Below are positions 9,309-20,050 of a stretch of DNA of 64,000 nt, piece by piece. The stretch is from Laspinema sp. D2d (GTDB taxonomy: Bacteria > Cyanobacteriota > Cyanobacteriia > Cyanobacteriales > Laspinemataceae), in the NCBI RefSeq assembly GCF_025370755.1, contig NZ_JAMXFC010000014.1, positions 91,154 to 155,153 of the forward strand, read 5' to 3'. Under the pieces are notes generated by a model. That model did no database searches. It was not told the DNA's origin and saw nothing but the letters and a program-made list of their open reading frames with translations. The number at the start of each line of letters is the position of its first letter. The first letter of the stretch is position 1. Made by a program: the position numbers and the translations under genes.

Positions 9309-9945
9309 GCAATCTTCCTAATACTTGCTAAATATTATCAGTAAGCTGGGTAGAGGGCCCCCTTGATTTTTCTCCTCCCTCTGAGCAAGCGCGATCGGGT
9401 TTTGAACCCGGCGATCGCCTTTCTCTCTCCTTAGATTACTGCAACTGACAAATATTCTCATCTACTTTCAGGCAGACTTTAACAAAACTTTACAATTCCC
9501 GGCCTTTGCCCCTTAAAACAAAGGAAAATCTTCATCTAACCCGATCAAATCCTAGATTTAGCGTAGAGGAGAACAACAACACTATTGATAGGGGGAACTT
9601 GCCAAAGGACCTGGACGGATTGGCAACTCTATCAAAATTAGGATCCTGCCATTTAGTCCAAAAGAAGCCCTAATCATTCGCAAAAATTGGTAATCTGCAA
9701 TATTTTAATCAATCAGCTTATTGATAAGAGATAGCATTTTCCACGGTGCCTAGGGATAGTCGATTCTTGGAGGTAGTGTGGGTGCTGCTTTAACAGATTG
9801 ACAATTTACAACTGAAGACTCAAGCCTCAAGAGCTTTTAAAAAAGATTCAGGCTGTATTCTATGTACTCAATCCCTTGATTTGCCTGTGTTAAAATCCCT
9901 CTATTGAGCAATCAAAGTTGCCAATACAAAAGGAGAACACTAATT
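9309..9945. other. Intergenic region upstream of dps
   Basis: No gene recognised in these 637 bases. It holds the divergent control regions for the small minus-strand gene and for the Dps gene, including an interrupted palindrome at 9709-9726. The Dps ribosome binding site AAAGGAG ends about 10 bases before the ATG. Confidence 0.6.
9709..9726. promoter_or_regulatory. Interrupted palindrome upstream of dps
   Basis: ATCAAT, six bases, then ATTGAT form perfect 6-bp arms. The right half lies in TTATTGAT, the same half-site seen upstream of the Fur/PerR gene at 10761-10785. It could be an operator for a redox or metal regulator; this is inference only. Confidence 0.3.
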
Positions 9946-10482
9946 ATGGCTGAAATGCAGAATGCAGTCCGATCCTTTGGGCATATTGCGGACAATCCGA
10001 TTGGATTAGAAACCTCCGTGACTGCGCCGGTTTGCGAGGGCTTAAATGTAGCACTAGCAAGCTTTCAAGCGCTTTATTTGCAATATCAGAAACATCATTT
10101 TGTGGTAGAGGGGGCTGAATTTTACTCCCTGCATGAGTTTTTTCAAGAAAGTTACGAAGCCGTAGAAGAACACGTTCACGATTTAGGGGAACGATTGAAT
10201 GGGTTGGGGGGAATTCCCGCCGCGAGTTTTAGTAAATTAGCAGAGTTGTGCTGCTGGACCCCAGAACCGGATGGGGTTTATACCTGCCGTCAAATGGTAG
10301 AGCATGACTTGGTAGGGGAACAAGGGATGATTCAATTGTTGCGACGGCAGGCGGCTCAGGCGGAGAGTTTAGGCGATCGCGCCACCCGCTATCTGTACGA
10401 GAAAATCCTCCTAGCGACGGAAGAACGGGCGTATCATCTGGCTCATTTCCTCGCCGCTGATAGTTTAGTGGTTTCCCGCTAA
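9946..10482 (+). CDS. dps: Dps-family ferritin-like DNA-protection protein
   Basis: A 178-residue ferritin-like protein of the Dps/DpsA family. Such proteins form 12-subunit shells that oxidise Fe2+ with peroxide and store iron, limiting hydroxyl radical damage. The helix with [17 protein letters not shown] and the following [10 protein letters not shown] matches the region where Dps ferroxidase ligands sit. The ATG at 9946 has AAAGGAG at a good distance; the frame can be extended to a TTG at 9904, which would place the ribosome site inside the gene. The next plus-strand gene encodes a Fur/PerR regulator, a common neighbour for peroxide-responsive iron storage. Co-regulation is inferred. Confidence 0.88.
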   Translation: MAEMQNAVRSFGHIADNPIGLETSVTAPVCEGLNVALASFQALYLQYQKHHFVVEGAEFYSLHEFFQESYEAVEEHVHDLGERLNGLGGIPAASFSKLAELCCWTPEPDGVYTCRQMVEHDLVGEQGMIQLLRRQAAQAESLGDRATRYLYEKILLATEERAYHLAHFLAADSLVVSR

Positions 10483-10621
10483 ATAACAGAGAGAGTTTCT
10501 CAAAACTGCGTTACTGTAGAAGGAAGTTCAGCTTTAAAAGCGGACCGACTCGACCTATCGATTCTAAACAGAAGAGAACGCTTAAGGCAGAGGGGGGTTT
10601 TCCCTCTCTGCATCTTTTTTT

Positions 10622-10701
10622 GGGGAGATGGGGGGATGGGGGAGATGGGGGAGATGGGGAGGATGGGGAGGATGGGGGAGATGGGGAGGATGGGGGGGAT
10701 G
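10622..10701. repeat. Purine-rich minisatellite (GGGGAGAT/GGGGAGGAT)
   Basis: Nine or so imperfect 8-10 base units of GGGGAGAT, GGGGGAGAT and GGGGAGGAT, all guanine-rich on the plus strand. A second, longer array of the same type lies at 63789-63912. It is between the Dps and Fur/PerR genes and codes for nothing plausible. Confidence 0.85.
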
Positions 10702-10760
10702 AAATTTTATTTGAAAAAACTTGCAATAAAGTCTAAATTCTGTATTACTAGATTTATTCC

Positions 10761-10785
10761 CTTATTGAGGATAAATTTCAATAAG
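10761..10785. promoter_or_regulatory. 25-bp interrupted palindrome, candidate Fur/PerR operator
   Basis: CTTATTGA and TCAATAAG are perfect 8-bp arms around a 9-base AT-rich spacer. The right part, ATAAATTTCAATAA, also resembles the cyanobacterial Fur box with one base missing. It ends five bases before a possible -10 element. Autoregulation of the downstream regulator is a reasonable inference. Confidence 0.45.
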
Positions 10786-11043
10786 AAGGATAAAATACCG
10801 GACAAATATAATTTTGTCAAGACCGTTGGCGGTCAAGTTATGGAGGGGAGTTGTAGTTAGGGAGAAACCGTGACTTGATTTACCGCTCATGTTCGATGAG
10901 TTAGGGAATCTTGCGCCTGGATGCCTGACGCCTGATGCCTGGAGTATCCAAGCTAACGAAGCGATCGCGCCTACCATAGCGACCCTAGCGGACAAAGGGC
11001 CGAATTCTGACCAACCATTGACCATAAATTCGGGTAAGTCGTC

Positions 11044-11583
11044 ATGCCATTTTATACCCAGGCACAACTTAAAAGCGAACTGCGACAATTGGGCTGTCGC
11101 CTGACTCCCCAACGGGAAGCCATCCTCGGCGTATTTCAAACCATCCCCCAAGGCAACCATTTAAGTGCTGAAGAACTCTACAGTTTGTTGCAGCGCCAGG
11201 GGGAGAAAATTAGCTTATCTACAGTGTATCGAACCCTAAATTTGATGGCGCGGATCGGAATTCTGCGGGAACTAGAGTTAGCCGAAGGGCATAAACACTA
11301 CGAACTGAACAAACCCTCACAACCGCACCATCATCTTGTTTGCGTTCAATGCCATCAGACCCTTGAATTTACCAGTGATTCAATTGCTAAAATTTGCAGC
11401 AAGCAAGCTGATTCGGCTCAATTTCAAATGTTAGACGCACAACTGACCCTTCATGCAGTTTGCCTAGAAGCATTTGAGGAGGGATGGCCCTATTTACTCC
11501 CTGATGATTGGATTTGTCCAAAATCTGGCATGGCGGTAAATCAATCAGAATCACTCCAGGATAACGGGACTGGAGCGGTATGA
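11044..11583 (+). CDS. Fur-family transcriptional regulator (PerR-like)
   Basis: A 179-residue metal-dependent repressor of the Fur superfamily. Residues 8-85 form the winged helix (LGCRLTPQREAILGVFQ, LSLSTVYRTLN as LSTVYRTLNLM), followed by the dimerisation domain with the HKHYEL and HHHLVCVQC metal-site segments. It has a single CVQC pair and lacks a second CxxC near the end (only HAVCLEA). I recall that pattern from the cyanobacterial PerR/FurC branch. The dps gene upstream favours a peroxide-responsive role, but Fur or Zur specificity cannot be excluded from sequence alone. A palindrome about 260 bases upstream could be its own operator. Confidence 0.85.
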   Translation: MPFYTQAQLKSELRQLGCRLTPQREAILGVFQTIPQGNHLSAEELYSLLQRQGEKISLSTVYRTLNLMARIGILRELELAEGHKHYELNKPSQPHHHLVCVQCHQTLEFTSDSIAKICSKQADSAQFQMLDAQLTLHAVCLEAFEEGWPYLLPDDWICPKSGMAVNQSESLQDNGTGAV

Positions 11584-11956
11584 GATTAGAGCAATAGGAC
11601 CAGAAACCGGGTTTTTGAGCCTAATTTGTTGCTAATGAGCAAAAAGGTTGGAAAGAAACCCGGTTTTTAACCGTTACTGTATCCAAGTCCCCGGAAAAAA
11701 ATGATCAGGGGATTTCCTCGGTTCAAGCGGGCGTCACCACAGGCTAGGATCCGTAGAGGAAGTCATCAAATCTTGTTATTAGCAAAACCGAGTGATACGG
11801 ATTGAGTGAAACCTCGTAAAATAAACTGGATTTAGCAAAAATGCGATCCGGGGTCAGTAGTCAAAGGTCAGTGGTCAGTTGTAACTGAAAGCTGGCAATT
11901 GACAACAGACCCTTGACAATGACAACACAGAACCCATAAGTCGAAAGTTTAAGCCT
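11584..11956. other. Repeat-bearing intergenic region upstream of carB
   Basis: Besides the inverted repeat, it holds three copies of GGTCAGT at 11852, 11866 and 11873, in a segment that continues with related TTGACAA words at 11900-11925. I recall such GGTCAGTGGTCAGT segments as dispersed noncoding repeats in filamentous cyanobacteria. No gene is seen. Confidence 0.5.
11604..11666 (+). terminator. Long-loop inverted repeat after Fur/PerR gene
   Basis: Perfect 11-bp arms AAACCGGGTTT (11604-11614) and AAACCCGGTTT (11656-11666), followed by TTAA. The 41-base loop is long for a terminator, so it may instead be a dispersed repeat. Confidence 0.45.
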
Positions 11957-14900
11957 ATGCCCCGTCGCAACGACATCCAGAAAATCCTGATCATCGGCTC
12001 TGGTCCTATTGTGATCGGGCAAGCTTGCGAATTTGACTATTCAGGGACGCAAGCTTGTAAAGCGCTCCGAGAAGAAGGATATGAAGTGGTGCTGGTGAAC
12101 TCGAACCCCGCCACGATCATGACCGACCCCGAAACAGCCGATCGCACCTATATCGAGCCACTGATTCCGGAAGTGCTGGAAAAGGTGATCGCGAAAGAGC
12201 GACCTGATGCCCTATTACCCACAATGGGCGGCCAAACCGCTCTGAACTTGGCGGTTACCTTAGCCAAAACGGGTGTTTTAGACAAGTATGGCGTTGAGTT
12301 AATCGGCGCGAAACTAGAGGCGATCGAAAAAGCTGAAGATCGTTTGCTGTTTAAAGAAGCAATGGCGCGGATTGGGGTTGCCACCTGTCCCTCGGGGATT
12401 GCTACGACTTTGGATGAAGCCAAAGCTGTAGGACACCAAATTGGCAGTTATCCCTTAATTATTCGACCTGCCTATACCCTCGGTGGAACGGGTGGTGGGA
12501 TTGCCTACAACCAAAAAGAATTTGAAATCATGGCAGCAGGCGGGATTGATGCCTCCCCCGTCTCTCAGATTCTGATCGAGCAGTCTCTGCTCGGTTGGAA
12601 AGAGTATGAACTAGAAGTCATGCGCGATTTAGCAGATAACGTGGTGATTATCTGCTCGATTGAAAATATCGACCCGATGGGGATTCACACCGGGGACTCG
12701 ATTACCGTCGCACCGGCGCAAACCTTGACGGATAAAGAGTATCAGCGCCTGCGGGATGCATCGATCGCCATTATCCGCGAGATTGGAGTAGAAACCGGCG
12801 GCTCAAATATTCAGTTTGCGATTAATCCGGTCAATGGTGACCTGATTGTAATTGAGATGAACCCTCGGGTCTCTCGGTCCTCGGCGTTGGCATCGAAAGC
12901 AACGGGATTTGCGATCGCCAAGTTTGCTGCTAAATTAGCCGTGGGTTATACCCTAGATGAAATTCCGAACGATATTACTCGGAAAACTCCGGCGAGTTTT
13001 GAACCCACCATTGACTATGTGGTGACGAAGATTCCGCGCTTTGCCTTTGAGAAATTCTCTGGATCGGAACCGACTCTGACGACTCAGATGAAGTCTGTGG
13101 GTGAAGCAATGGCGATCGGGCGGACTTTTAATGAATCGTTCCAAAAAGCCATGCGCTCAATGGAAACCGGGCGTTCGGGTTGGGGATGCGATCGCCAAGA
13201 AATGCTCCCGAGTTTAGAGCAAATTCGCGCCGGATTACGCACCCCCAATCCCGATCGCATTTTTACGGTTCGTCATGCGATGCTCATGGGGATGACGGTG
13301 GAGGAAATCTACGAACTCACCTGCATTGACCCCTGGTTCCTGGATAAATTCCAAGAACTCCTGGAAACGGAAAAATTCCTCAAGCGATCGCAGCTTCAAG
13401 ACTTGACAAAAGAGCAAATGTATGCAGTTAAGCAGCAAGGCTTCAGCGATCGGCAAATTGCTTTTGCGACGAAAACCCACGAGGACCAAGTACGGGCCTA
13501 CCGTGTCGGGTTAGGGGTCAAGCCCGTTTACAAATTGGTCGATACCTGTGCCGCCGAATTTGAAGCGCTGACCCCATATTACTATTCGACCTACGAAGAA
13601 GAATCAGAACAGACCGTTTCCAATAAACGCAAAGTGATGATTTTAGGGGGTGGCCCGAACCGGATTGGACAGGGGATTGAATTTGACTATTGCTGCTGTC
13701 ATGCCTCATACGCATTGCGGGAAGAAGGATGCGAGACTATTATGGTCAACTCCAACCCTGAAACGGTTTCCACCGATTACGACACCAGCGATCGCCTCTA
13801 TTTTGAACCCCTCACCAAAGAAGATGTGCTCAACATCATCGAGGTGGAAAATCCGGAAGGGGTGATCATTCAGTTTGGGGGACAAACCCCGCTGAAATTG
13901 GCAATCCCCTTGTATGAGGCACTCATGGCGCAAGGACCCGATCGCCTCCTACCCCAAGAAGTGACAACCAAAATTTGGGGAACCTCCCCTGACTCCATCG
14001 ACATTGCCGAAGATCGGGAACGGTTTGAGAAGATTCTCTGGGAATTGGATATCAAACAGCCTGCAAATGGAATTGCGCGTAGTTATGAGGATGCCTTGGC
14101 GATCGCCCAGAAAGTGGGGTATCCCGTGGTGGTGCGTCCTTCCTACGTCCTCGGAGGACGGGCGATGGAAATCGTCTATTCTGATGCAGACTTGGAACGG
14201 TATATGAAGTTTGCCGTCGAAGTCGAACCCGATCGCCCGATTTTGATTGATAAATTCCTAGAAAACGCCGTCGAGGTGGACGTAGATGCGCTTGCCGATG
14301 CCACGGGACGAGTGGTGATAGGCGGCATCATGGAACATATCGAACAAGCCGGGATTCACTCCGGTGACTCCGCCTGTTCTATTCCCTATATTTCCTTGAA
14401 ACCAGAAGCCTTAGCCACCATTCGGGAATGGACCGTTAAATTGGCCCAAAAACTGAAGGTGATTGGGTTGATGAATATTCAGTATGCCGTGCAAGGGGAA
14501 CAGGTGTACATCTTAGAAGCCAATCCCCGCGCCTCCCGGACGGTTCCTTTTGTCTCCAAGGCGATCGGGATTCCCTTGGCGAAGATGGCTTCTTGGATTA
14601 TGTCTGGCAAAACCTTAGAATCTCTCAACTATACCGAAGAGAAGATTCCCGAACATATTGCGGTGAAAGAAGTGGTTCTGCCGTTCAACAAGTTCCCGGG
14701 TAGCGATACTCTCCTAGGTCCAGAAATGCGATCAACTGGGGAAGTGATGGGAATTGATACGGATTTCGGCAAGGCATTTGCCAAAGCTGAATTAGGGGCC
14801 GGGGTGCGGTTAGCGCTTCAGGGAACCGTGTTTGTCTCCATGAACAGTCGGGATAAACCCTTGGTAGTGCCGGTGATTAAGGAGTTCATGGATTTGGGCT

Positions 14901-15217
14901 TTAAGATTATTGCCACCGATGGCACCCGCAAGGTCCTCCAAGATCATGGCCTGGAGAATGTGGAACTGGTGTTCAAGGTCCATGAAGGTCGTCCCCATGT
15001 CATTGACTGGATTAAGAATGACCAGATCCAGTTTATTATCAACACGCCGACGGGAGAAGAGTCCCAAACCGATGCCCGGATGATTCGCCGCATGGCGTTG
15101 GATTATCAACTGCCAATTATTACCACGATCGCCGGTGCAAGGGCCACGGTAGCCGCCATTCGCGCGCTCAAGGGTGAACCCTTGGGGGTCAAGGCGATTC
15201 AGGATTATCTCAATTAA
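11957..15217 (+). CDS. carB: Carbamoyl-phosphate synthase, large subunit
   Basis: Synthesises carbamoyl phosphate from bicarbonate, ATP and ammonia supplied by the CarA glutaminase, feeding arginine and pyrimidine synthesis. The 1086 residues show the expected duplicated ATP-grasp layout. The first half starts [20 protein letters not shown] and has the second-site motif [17 protein letters not shown]. The second half starts near residue 553 with [19 protein letters not shown] and has [16 protein letters not shown]. The C-terminal MGS-like allosteric domain begins around residue 940 ([15 protein letters not shown]). Length is normal for CarB. No carA is adjacent, as is usual in cyanobacteria. 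Confidence 0.97.
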   Translation: MPRRNDIQKILIIGSGPIVIGQACEFDYSGTQACKALREEGYEVVLVNSNPATIMTDPETADRTYIEPLIPEVLEKVIAKERPDALLPTMGGQTALNLAVTLAKTGVLDKYGVELIGAKLEAIEKAEDRLLFKEAMARIGVATCPSGIATTLDEAKAVGHQIGSYPLIIRPAYTLGGTGGGIAYNQKEFEIMAAGGIDASPVSQILIEQSLLGWKEYELEVMRDLADNVVIICSIENIDPMGIHTGDSITVAPAQTLTDKEYQRLRDASIAIIREIGVETGGSNIQFAINPVNGDLIVIEMNPRVSRSSALASKATGFAIAKFAAKLAVGYTLDEIPNDITRKTPASFEPTIDYVVTKIPRFAFEKFSGSEPTLTTQMKSVGEAMAIGRTFNESFQKAMRSMETGRSGWGCDRQEMLPSLEQIRAGLRTPNPDRIFTVRHAMLMGMTVEEIYELTCIDPWFLDKFQELLETEKFLKRSQLQDLTKEQMYAVKQQGFSDRQIAFATKTHEDQVRAYRVGLGVKPVYKLVDTCAAEFEALTPYYYSTYEEESEQTVSNKRKVMILGGGPNRIGQGIEFDYCCCHASYALREEGCETIMVNSNPETVSTDYDTSDRLYFEPLTKEDVLNIIEVENPEGVIIQFGGQTPLKLAIPLYEALMAQGPDRLLPQEVTTKIWGTSPDSIDIAEDRERFEKILWELDIKQPANGIARSYEDALAIAQKVGYPVVVRPSYVLGGRAMEIVYSDADLERYMKFAVEVEPDRPILIDKFLENAVEVDVDALADATGRVVIGGIMEHIEQAGIHSGDSACSIPYISLKPEALATIREWTVKLAQKLKVIGLMNIQYAVQGEQVYILEANPRASRTVPFVSKAIGIPLAKMASWIMSGKTLESLNYTEEKIPEHIAVKEVVLPFNKFPGSDTLLGPEMRSTGEVMGIDTDFGKAFAKAELGAGVRLALQGTVFVSMNSRDKPLVVPVIKEFMDLGFKIIATDGTRKVLQDHGLENVELVFKVHEGRPHVIDWIKNDQIQFIINTPTGEESQTDARMIRRMALDYQLPIITTIAGARATVAAIRALKGEPLGVKAIQDYLN

Positions 15218-15286
15218 CCCTTGAAACAGGCGATTGCACCGGGGTTAATCAGTAACCTGCGGTGCAGTCTTCGAGAGGGTCTCACG

Positions 15287-15330
15287 GGGGCGATCGCTTC
15301 GGTAACAAGGAAGCGATCGCCCCTTTTTTT
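15287..15330 (+). terminator. HIP1-containing terminator after carB
   Basis: Arms GGGGCGATCGCTTC and GAAGCGATCGCCCC are exact complements around a 9-base loop, ending in a T7 run. Both arms contain the HIP1 octamer GCGATCGC. Confidence 0.85.
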
Positions 15331-15340
15331 GGTTAAACCC

Positions 15341-15366
15341 CACACCCTGAAGGGTGTGTTTTTTTG
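15341..15366 (+). terminator. Second terminator hairpin after carB
   Basis: CACACCCT and AGGGTGTG with a 2-base GA loop, or a shorter stem with a larger loop, followed by T7. It lies directly after the HIP1 hairpin and gives a tandem terminator. Confidence 0.75.
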
Positions 15367-15981
15367 TAGGGGCTACCCCCAGACAGGGGTTCAAAGCCGG
15401 GAAGGGACCTGATACGCCTTGAGCCACACCCTACCTGAAAACCCGGGTATAAAAATCCGAATTTTTCTCCATATTTTCTTCATTTTGTTTTCCAGGATGC
15501 ATTCTGAAAATTATTTCCTGGGTAATCTCTATATAACCGAGGGCTGGACCTTCCAGAACTAAATTTCAGAATCTGGGCGTCAGGACTAGACATTTCGTTA
15601 AGAAATGTTACAATTTTTCACATAACGACTTGAGAAATTTAAGAAATTTTATGACAACCCCGCAATTCGTACTTGCAGCCATGATTTTGGGCATCCTGTA
15701 TTCATACAGAACAGCGATCGCCTTGTCTTGCCAATACCAGCTAGAACGGGTTCCGGTTCGGGTTCCAAGCCGTCAGAAGTAAGCAAATAGCAATCAGGGG
15801 TAAACCGGCACTCCCGAATCATCCCCGATTGCATCAAATGTGGCTATCCCGATCAAGATCCCCCGGAGGTTACCCCAGTGCGAGATGCCTCCGGTAGGCT
15901 ACAGAAACGGGTCCTCTTCAGATTGAGAGTCAAAGATACCAGCCACGAAAACGAACGTTACCCATTGAGTGAAGAAGCGCC

Positions 15982-16938
15982 ATGAAGACTGCTCAAACTT
16001 CTACAGACTTAGTTCGCACTTACCTGCGAGAAATTGGCCGAGTTCCCCTGTTAACCCACGAGCAGGAGATTATATTGGGTAAGCAGGTTCAGCAATTGAG
16101 CCTGTTGCATGAGATTAAAGAGACCCTCACCGAACAGTTCGGTCATGAACCAACGGATGTAGAATGGTCACAAGCGGCAGGATTATCCTTGGTTGAGCTG
16201 CAACATACGATCGAACAAGGTGAAACCGCCAAGCGCAAGATGGTGGAAGCGAATCTGCGACTGGTGGTGTCTGTTGCCAAAAAGTATATTAAACGCAATG
16301 TCGATTTACTGGACTTAATCCAAGAAGGAACGATCGGAATGCAGCGGGGGGTAGAGAAATTTGACCCCACCAAAGGTTACCGATTTTCCACATACGCCTA
16401 TTGGTGGATCCGTCAGGCGATTACTCGGGCGATCGCCGAGAAGGGCCGTACGATTCGCCTCCCCATTCACATTACTGAAAAACTTAACAAAATCAAGAAA
16501 GCATCTCGGGAATTATCTCAACAACTCGGACGCACTGCCACAATTGGCGAGTTAGCGGCAGAGTTAGAACTCACTCCCAAGCAAATTCGGGAGTATATGG
16601 AACGCGCTAGACATCCCCTCTCCCTAGATTTGCGGGTGGGGGATAATCATGATACAGAACTGAGTGAGTTGTTGGAAGATACCGGACCCTCTCCGGAAGA
16701 TTTTGCTACTCATTCCGCAATGCGAGCAGATTTAGAAAAATTGATGGCGGAGTTAACCACCCAGCAACGGGAAGTAATTGCTTTACGGTTTGGGTTGGAA
16801 GATGGACAAGCAATGACGCTTTCTAAGATAGGCGATCGGCTCAATATTAGTCGTGAACGTGTCCGCCAAATTGAACGAGAAGCTCTTACAAAACTCCGCA
16901 AGCGCAAAGCGGATATGAATGAATATGTTGCCAGCTAA
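15982..16938 (+). CDS. RNA polymerase group 2 sigma factor (sigma-70 family)
   Basis: A 318-residue sigma factor without the long N-terminal region 1.1 of the primary sigma. It starts with the region 1.2 motif [21 protein letters not shown]. Region 2 has [19 protein letters not shown] sequence, [19 protein letters not shown] and [17 protein letters not shown]. Region 3 follows, and region 4 ends with the helix-turn-helix [20 protein letters not shown]. This is the layout of cyanobacterial group 2 factors (SigB to SigE), which are non-essential and respond to stress, light or carbon/nitrogen state. I cannot decide which of them this is. It is monocistronic with its own terminator. Confidence 0.93.
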   Translation: MKTAQTSTDLVRTYLREIGRVPLLTHEQEIILGKQVQQLSLLHEIKETLTEQFGHEPTDVEWSQAAGLSLVELQHTIEQGETAKRKMVEANLRLVVSVAKKYIKRNVDLLDLIQEGTIGMQRGVEKFDPTKGYRFSTYAYWWIRQAITRAIAEKGRTIRLPIHITEKLNKIKKASRELSQQLGRTATIGELAAELELTPKQIREYMERARHPLSLDLRVGDNHDTELSELLEDTGPSPEDFATHSAMRADLEKLMAELTTQQREVIALRFGLEDGQAMTLSKIGDRLNISRERVRQIEREALTKLRKRKADMNEYVAS

Positions 16939-16967
16939 TCTGGTTTCTGCTCCCTTAAATTGAGCTG

Positions 16968-17002
16968 AGATGTCTCCTGTTGATGGGAGGCATCTTTTTT
17001 TT
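16968..17002 (+). terminator. Terminator of sigma factor gene
   Basis: AGATGTCTCC pairs with GGAGGCATCT (one G-T wobble) around an 8-base loop and runs into T8. Confidence 0.85.
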
Positions 17003-17064
17003 GAGGTTTCGGGATGGAGTTTTAACCCTGAATTTCACAAATTTTCCCAGAGTCACAGATACCA

Positions 17065-17640
17065 TTAAAATAGCGGCAAGTCTAAGGTGAATCCTGGTAA
17101 GATGTTTTCTCCCGATAAGCGGGTGGGAAGTGGGAGGGTTTCTACGGGTTGAGTGGGTCGATAAATTGAGACTTGTTGCGCTTGCGGATTAATCAGCCAA
17201 CCTAATTTTAAGCCACTGTTGAGATATTCCTGCATTTTGTCTTGAAGTTGTTTGATTGAGTCGGTCTGAGACCTCAGTTCTATGACAAAATCAGGACAAA
17301 GCGGGACAAATTTTTCCTGTTGTTCCTGGGTAAGAGATTCCCAGCGAGCATTCTCCACCCAAGCGGCATCTGGTGACCTTTTCCCTCCCTGGGGTAAGAT
17401 GAAGAGGGTGGATGAACTGAAGACTTTTCCCAGTTGAGTTTGACGGTTCCAAAACCAAAGATAGCCATTCAAATCTGATTCTCGATTGCCACTGATTCCT
17501 CCAACTGGGGGCATGATGAGTAATTCTCCTTGGGCGGTTTCTTCAAGTCGCCAATTTTCATTGATTTGGCAGAGTTGATAAAATTGGTCTTCGCTGAGGT
17601 TGACAGTTTTGAGGTTTAAAATAATCGGTTCTGAAATCAT
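17065..17640 (-). CDS. Uma2-family putative PD-(D/E)XK nuclease
   Basis: A 191-residue protein of the Uma2 family, which is strongly expanded in cyanobacteria and has a restriction-endonuclease-like fold. Typical family features are YQLCQINENWRLEETAQGELLIMPP near the start (positions 20-45), SPDAAWV near 89 and DFVIELRSQTDSI near 120, where the acidic residues of the nuclease core should lie. The biological role of Uma2 proteins is not established; many are linked to mobile or defence-related contexts. This copy stands alone and is convergent with the sigma factor gene. Length is normal for the family. Confidence 0.87.
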   Translation of the reverse strand: MISEPIILNLKTVNLSEDQFYQLCQINENWRLEETAQGELLIMPPVGGISGNRESDLNGYLWFWNRQTQLGKVFSSSTLFILPQGGKRSPDAAWVENARWESLTQEQQEKFVPLCPDFVIELRSQTDSIKQLQDKMQEYLNSGLKLGWLINPQAQQVSIYRPTQPVETLPLPTRLSGENILPGFTLDLPLF

Positions 17641-17908
17641 TTGAATTTATCCTGATATGTGGTAACCACTGATTTCACAGATTTTCACGCAGCTTTAGAT
17701 TTTTTGCTAAAAAAGGGAGAAAATCTGTTGACAAGCGGGGTTGACTTTGATAAATTTATCTTTATAATGGGAGGCTTTGCTAAAATATTATTGGGGTCAA
17801 CATCCCATTATGAATATAATAAGGTATCAAGTCAAGAATTGCAATGCTTCTCACCTATCTTTTTTGGCCGCATCAACGGGGAAGCAGAGACCCTGAAAAG
17901 TGAGAGTT

Positions 17909-20050
17909 TCATCCAACTTTTTGATGGCGACAAGCTTCAGCAATCATGGTGCGAATTTCGGTGCAGAGGCGCTCGAAACTTAACCCTTGTTTTTGGAGAA
18001 TGGTTTGGACTGAGCCTTTGAGTTGCAAATACTCTTGCGGAGTAATATCTTTAGCAGTCATGACAACGACGGGGATGGATCGCCACAGGGGATATTGTTT
18101 TAAAGCATTTAAAAACTCAAATCCATCCATTTCTGGCATCATCAAATCCAGTAATATCAAATCTGGGGGATGAGCAGCGATCGCCTCTAAACCTCGACGA
18201 CCATTTTCCGCCACAAAGGTTTTCCAGCCGTGGTTCTCCAGGACCCGATGGAGGAGATCCCGAGTGGCTGGATCATCCTCCACAATCAAAATCGATTCTA
18301 CTGGACCCTTGTCTGGGGCGGATTCTTCTTGGCGTTGCTGATATTTATGTAGAAGTGCGATCAATCGATGGCGATCGATGGGTTTCGTCATGTAATCCGA
18401 AGCACCCAGAGCCATCCCCATTGGCTTATTATCCATCATTGTGAGGACAATCGTAGGGATATCGGCGAGTTCGGGGTCTGCTTTGAGGGCGCATAGAACC
18501 GACCAACCATCTTGATGCGGCATCATCACATCAAGGGTAATTGCATCGGGGTGGAGTTCCTTCGCCAGTTCTAATCCCCGATCGCCTGTGGAGGCAACAG
18601 CTACTCCCCAACCTTCTTTGCTCAAAAACCGATGCATGAGATCATGCACCGTCGGGTCATCATCAATCACCAAAACCGTTTTTCCCGTCTCTGGGAATAC
18701 CTCTAAGTCTGCCTTGGACGAGTCCTGTTCTAGGTTGGGAAGAGTTTTCACTTGTGCGGGAAGGAGCATCGTAAACGTAGACCCTTCTCCTTCGCGACTC
18801 GTGACGGTAATATCACCCCCCATCATCTCACAGAACCGCTTGGCGATCGCCAACCCGAGACCCGTCCCGCCATACTTGCGAGTGGTGGAGGCATCCGCTT
18901 GATTAAATGCCTCAAACAACCGATTGATTTGCTCGGGAGTCATTCCAATTCCCGTATCCTTAATTTTAAAGCAAATCCAATCCGATTCAGAGTGAGGAAC
19001 TCCTGGCTTTGAATAGCCAGACTCCGGCGGTTGTGCGAGGACGGCACAAAGGACCGCATGGGCAGAATCTTGGGGTTGCGGGTTGGGAATGCGGGTGACT
19101 TCCAGGGAAATTGTGCCATTTTCTGTAAATTTGGCCGCATTGGAGAGGAGATTAAATAAATTCTGTCTAACTTTGGTTAAGTCAGCCCACATTGAACCCA
19201 GTTCCGGCGCATATCGGACAGCCATTTTATTGCTATTTTTTTCGATCAAGGGTTCGATGGTGCTGACCACTTCCTGTAGGGTGGGTTCAATGTCGAAGGG
19301 TTCTAAGTACAGTTCCATGCGACCCGCTTCAATTTTAGACAGGTCGAGGATATCATTGATAATGCCAAGTAAATGCTTGCCAGCCCCGTGGATTTTTTGC
19401 AGATCCAAGCTTAAGTCTTCTTGACCCGTGTCTTCGGCATCTTCTTTTAACATTTCACTGTAACCGAGGATGGCATTGAGCGGGGTGCGCAGTTCATGGC
19501 TCATATTGGCTAAAAATTGACTTTTAGCGCGGTTAGCAGCGATCGCCGCATCTTTTTTATCTTCAATCGTTTGATTTGCCAGTTGAAATAGGCGAGAGTG
19601 AGCGACTAAGAGGATATGCAAGTCTAAAAATCGCACTTGTCCATCCGGGAGGACCAGGGCGATCGGTTCGTAGGCTTGGTGGGGGTCACGGGCTAGGGCA
19701 ATATCAACCGCTTCGTGGATTTTACAGGACCCGGGGAGATGGAGGGGCGGAGAATAGATGCCCGATTGGGTTTCTACCGCTTGGATCGTGTTCCACAGAA
19801 CGGACATGGGACGTTTGAGATAAATTTCTAATCCATAGGGACGACTCAGCCATTCAAAAAATTTCCGGCGGGAAATAATCCCCAGGGGTTGTCCATCGGA
19901 GATAATCATCACTCCAGGTAATTCGGGGTGAGTTTGAAAGGCTTGGCTGACAACCTGTCCGAGGGTGGAGGCGGAAACTTGAAAATTATGGGAAGGTAAA
20001 TCTGCCAAGGTCGAATCAAGGGTCAGCCGGTTCTGTTCTGGGTAAAGCAC
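17909..20050 (-). CDS. Hybrid sensor histidine kinase with two C-terminal receiver domains
   Basis: A 713-residue soluble kinase. The N-terminal ~150 residues look like paired CBS-type sensor modules ([20 protein letters not shown] and [17 protein letters not shown]), as seen in other cyanobacterial kinases. A short coiled linker leads to the HisKA domain with phospho-acceptor His185 (SHELRTP). The HATPase domain has [15 protein letters not shown] and GGTGLGLAI. Two receiver domains follow: DDDP with ITLDVMMP, then EDDP with LILLDLMMP. Start is GTG at 20050 with TCCTCCCT on the plus strand marking a strong ribosome site eight bases away. A second large kinase lies upstream on the same strand, 476 bases away; the two may share a pathway. 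Confidence 0.92.
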   Translation of the reverse strand: MLYPEQNRLTLDSTLADLPSHNFQVSASTLGQVVSQAFQTHPELPGVMIISDGQPLGIISRRKFFEWLSRPYGLEIYLKRPMSVLWNTIQAVETQSGIYSPPLHLPGSCKIHEAVDIALARDPHQAYEPIALVLPDGQVRFLDLHILLVAHSRLFQLANQTIEDKKDAAIAANRAKSQFLANMSHELRTPLNAILGYSEMLKEDAEDTGQEDLSLDLQKIHGAGKHLLGIINDILDLSKIEAGRMELYLEPFDIEPTLQEVVSTIEPLIEKNSNKMAVRYAPELGSMWADLTKVRQNLFNLLSNAAKFTENGTISLEVTRIPNPQPQDSAHAVLCAVLAQPPESGYSKPGVPHSESDWICFKIKDTGIGMTPEQINRLFEAFNQADASTTRKYGGTGLGLAIAKRFCEMMGGDITVTSREGEGSTFTMLLPAQVKTLPNLEQDSSKADLEVFPETGKTVLVIDDDPTVHDLMHRFLSKEGWGVAVASTGDRGLELAKELHPDAITLDVMMPHQDGWSVLCALKADPELADIPTIVLTMMDNKPMGMALGASDYMTKPIDRHRLIALLHKYQQRQEESAPDKGPVESILIVEDDPATRDLLHRVLENHGWKTFVAENGRRGLEAIAAHPPDLILLDLMMPEMDGFEFLNALKQYPLWRSIPVVVMTAKDITPQEYLQLKGSVQTILQKQGLSFERLCTEIRTMIAEACRHQKVG

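Larger units (their letters stand above)
10483..11043. other. Intergenic region dps to Fur/PerR gene
   Basis: It holds the purine-rich array, the 25-bp palindrome at 10761-10785 and a TAAAAT at 10791-10796 that could serve as a -10 element. No gene is recognised. Confidence 0.6.
15218..15981. other. Intergenic region carB to sigma factor gene
   Basis: After the two terminators the remaining ~600 bases hold no recognisable gene. The AT-rich part at 15590-15650 probably belongs to the sigma-factor promoter region, but I could not pick a convincing -35/-10 pair. Confidence 0.55.

Noticed and set aside
17659..18021. 120-codon plus-strand frame between the Uma2 and kinase genes
   Set aside because: It overlaps the end of the kinase gene by over 100 bases and has no family features.
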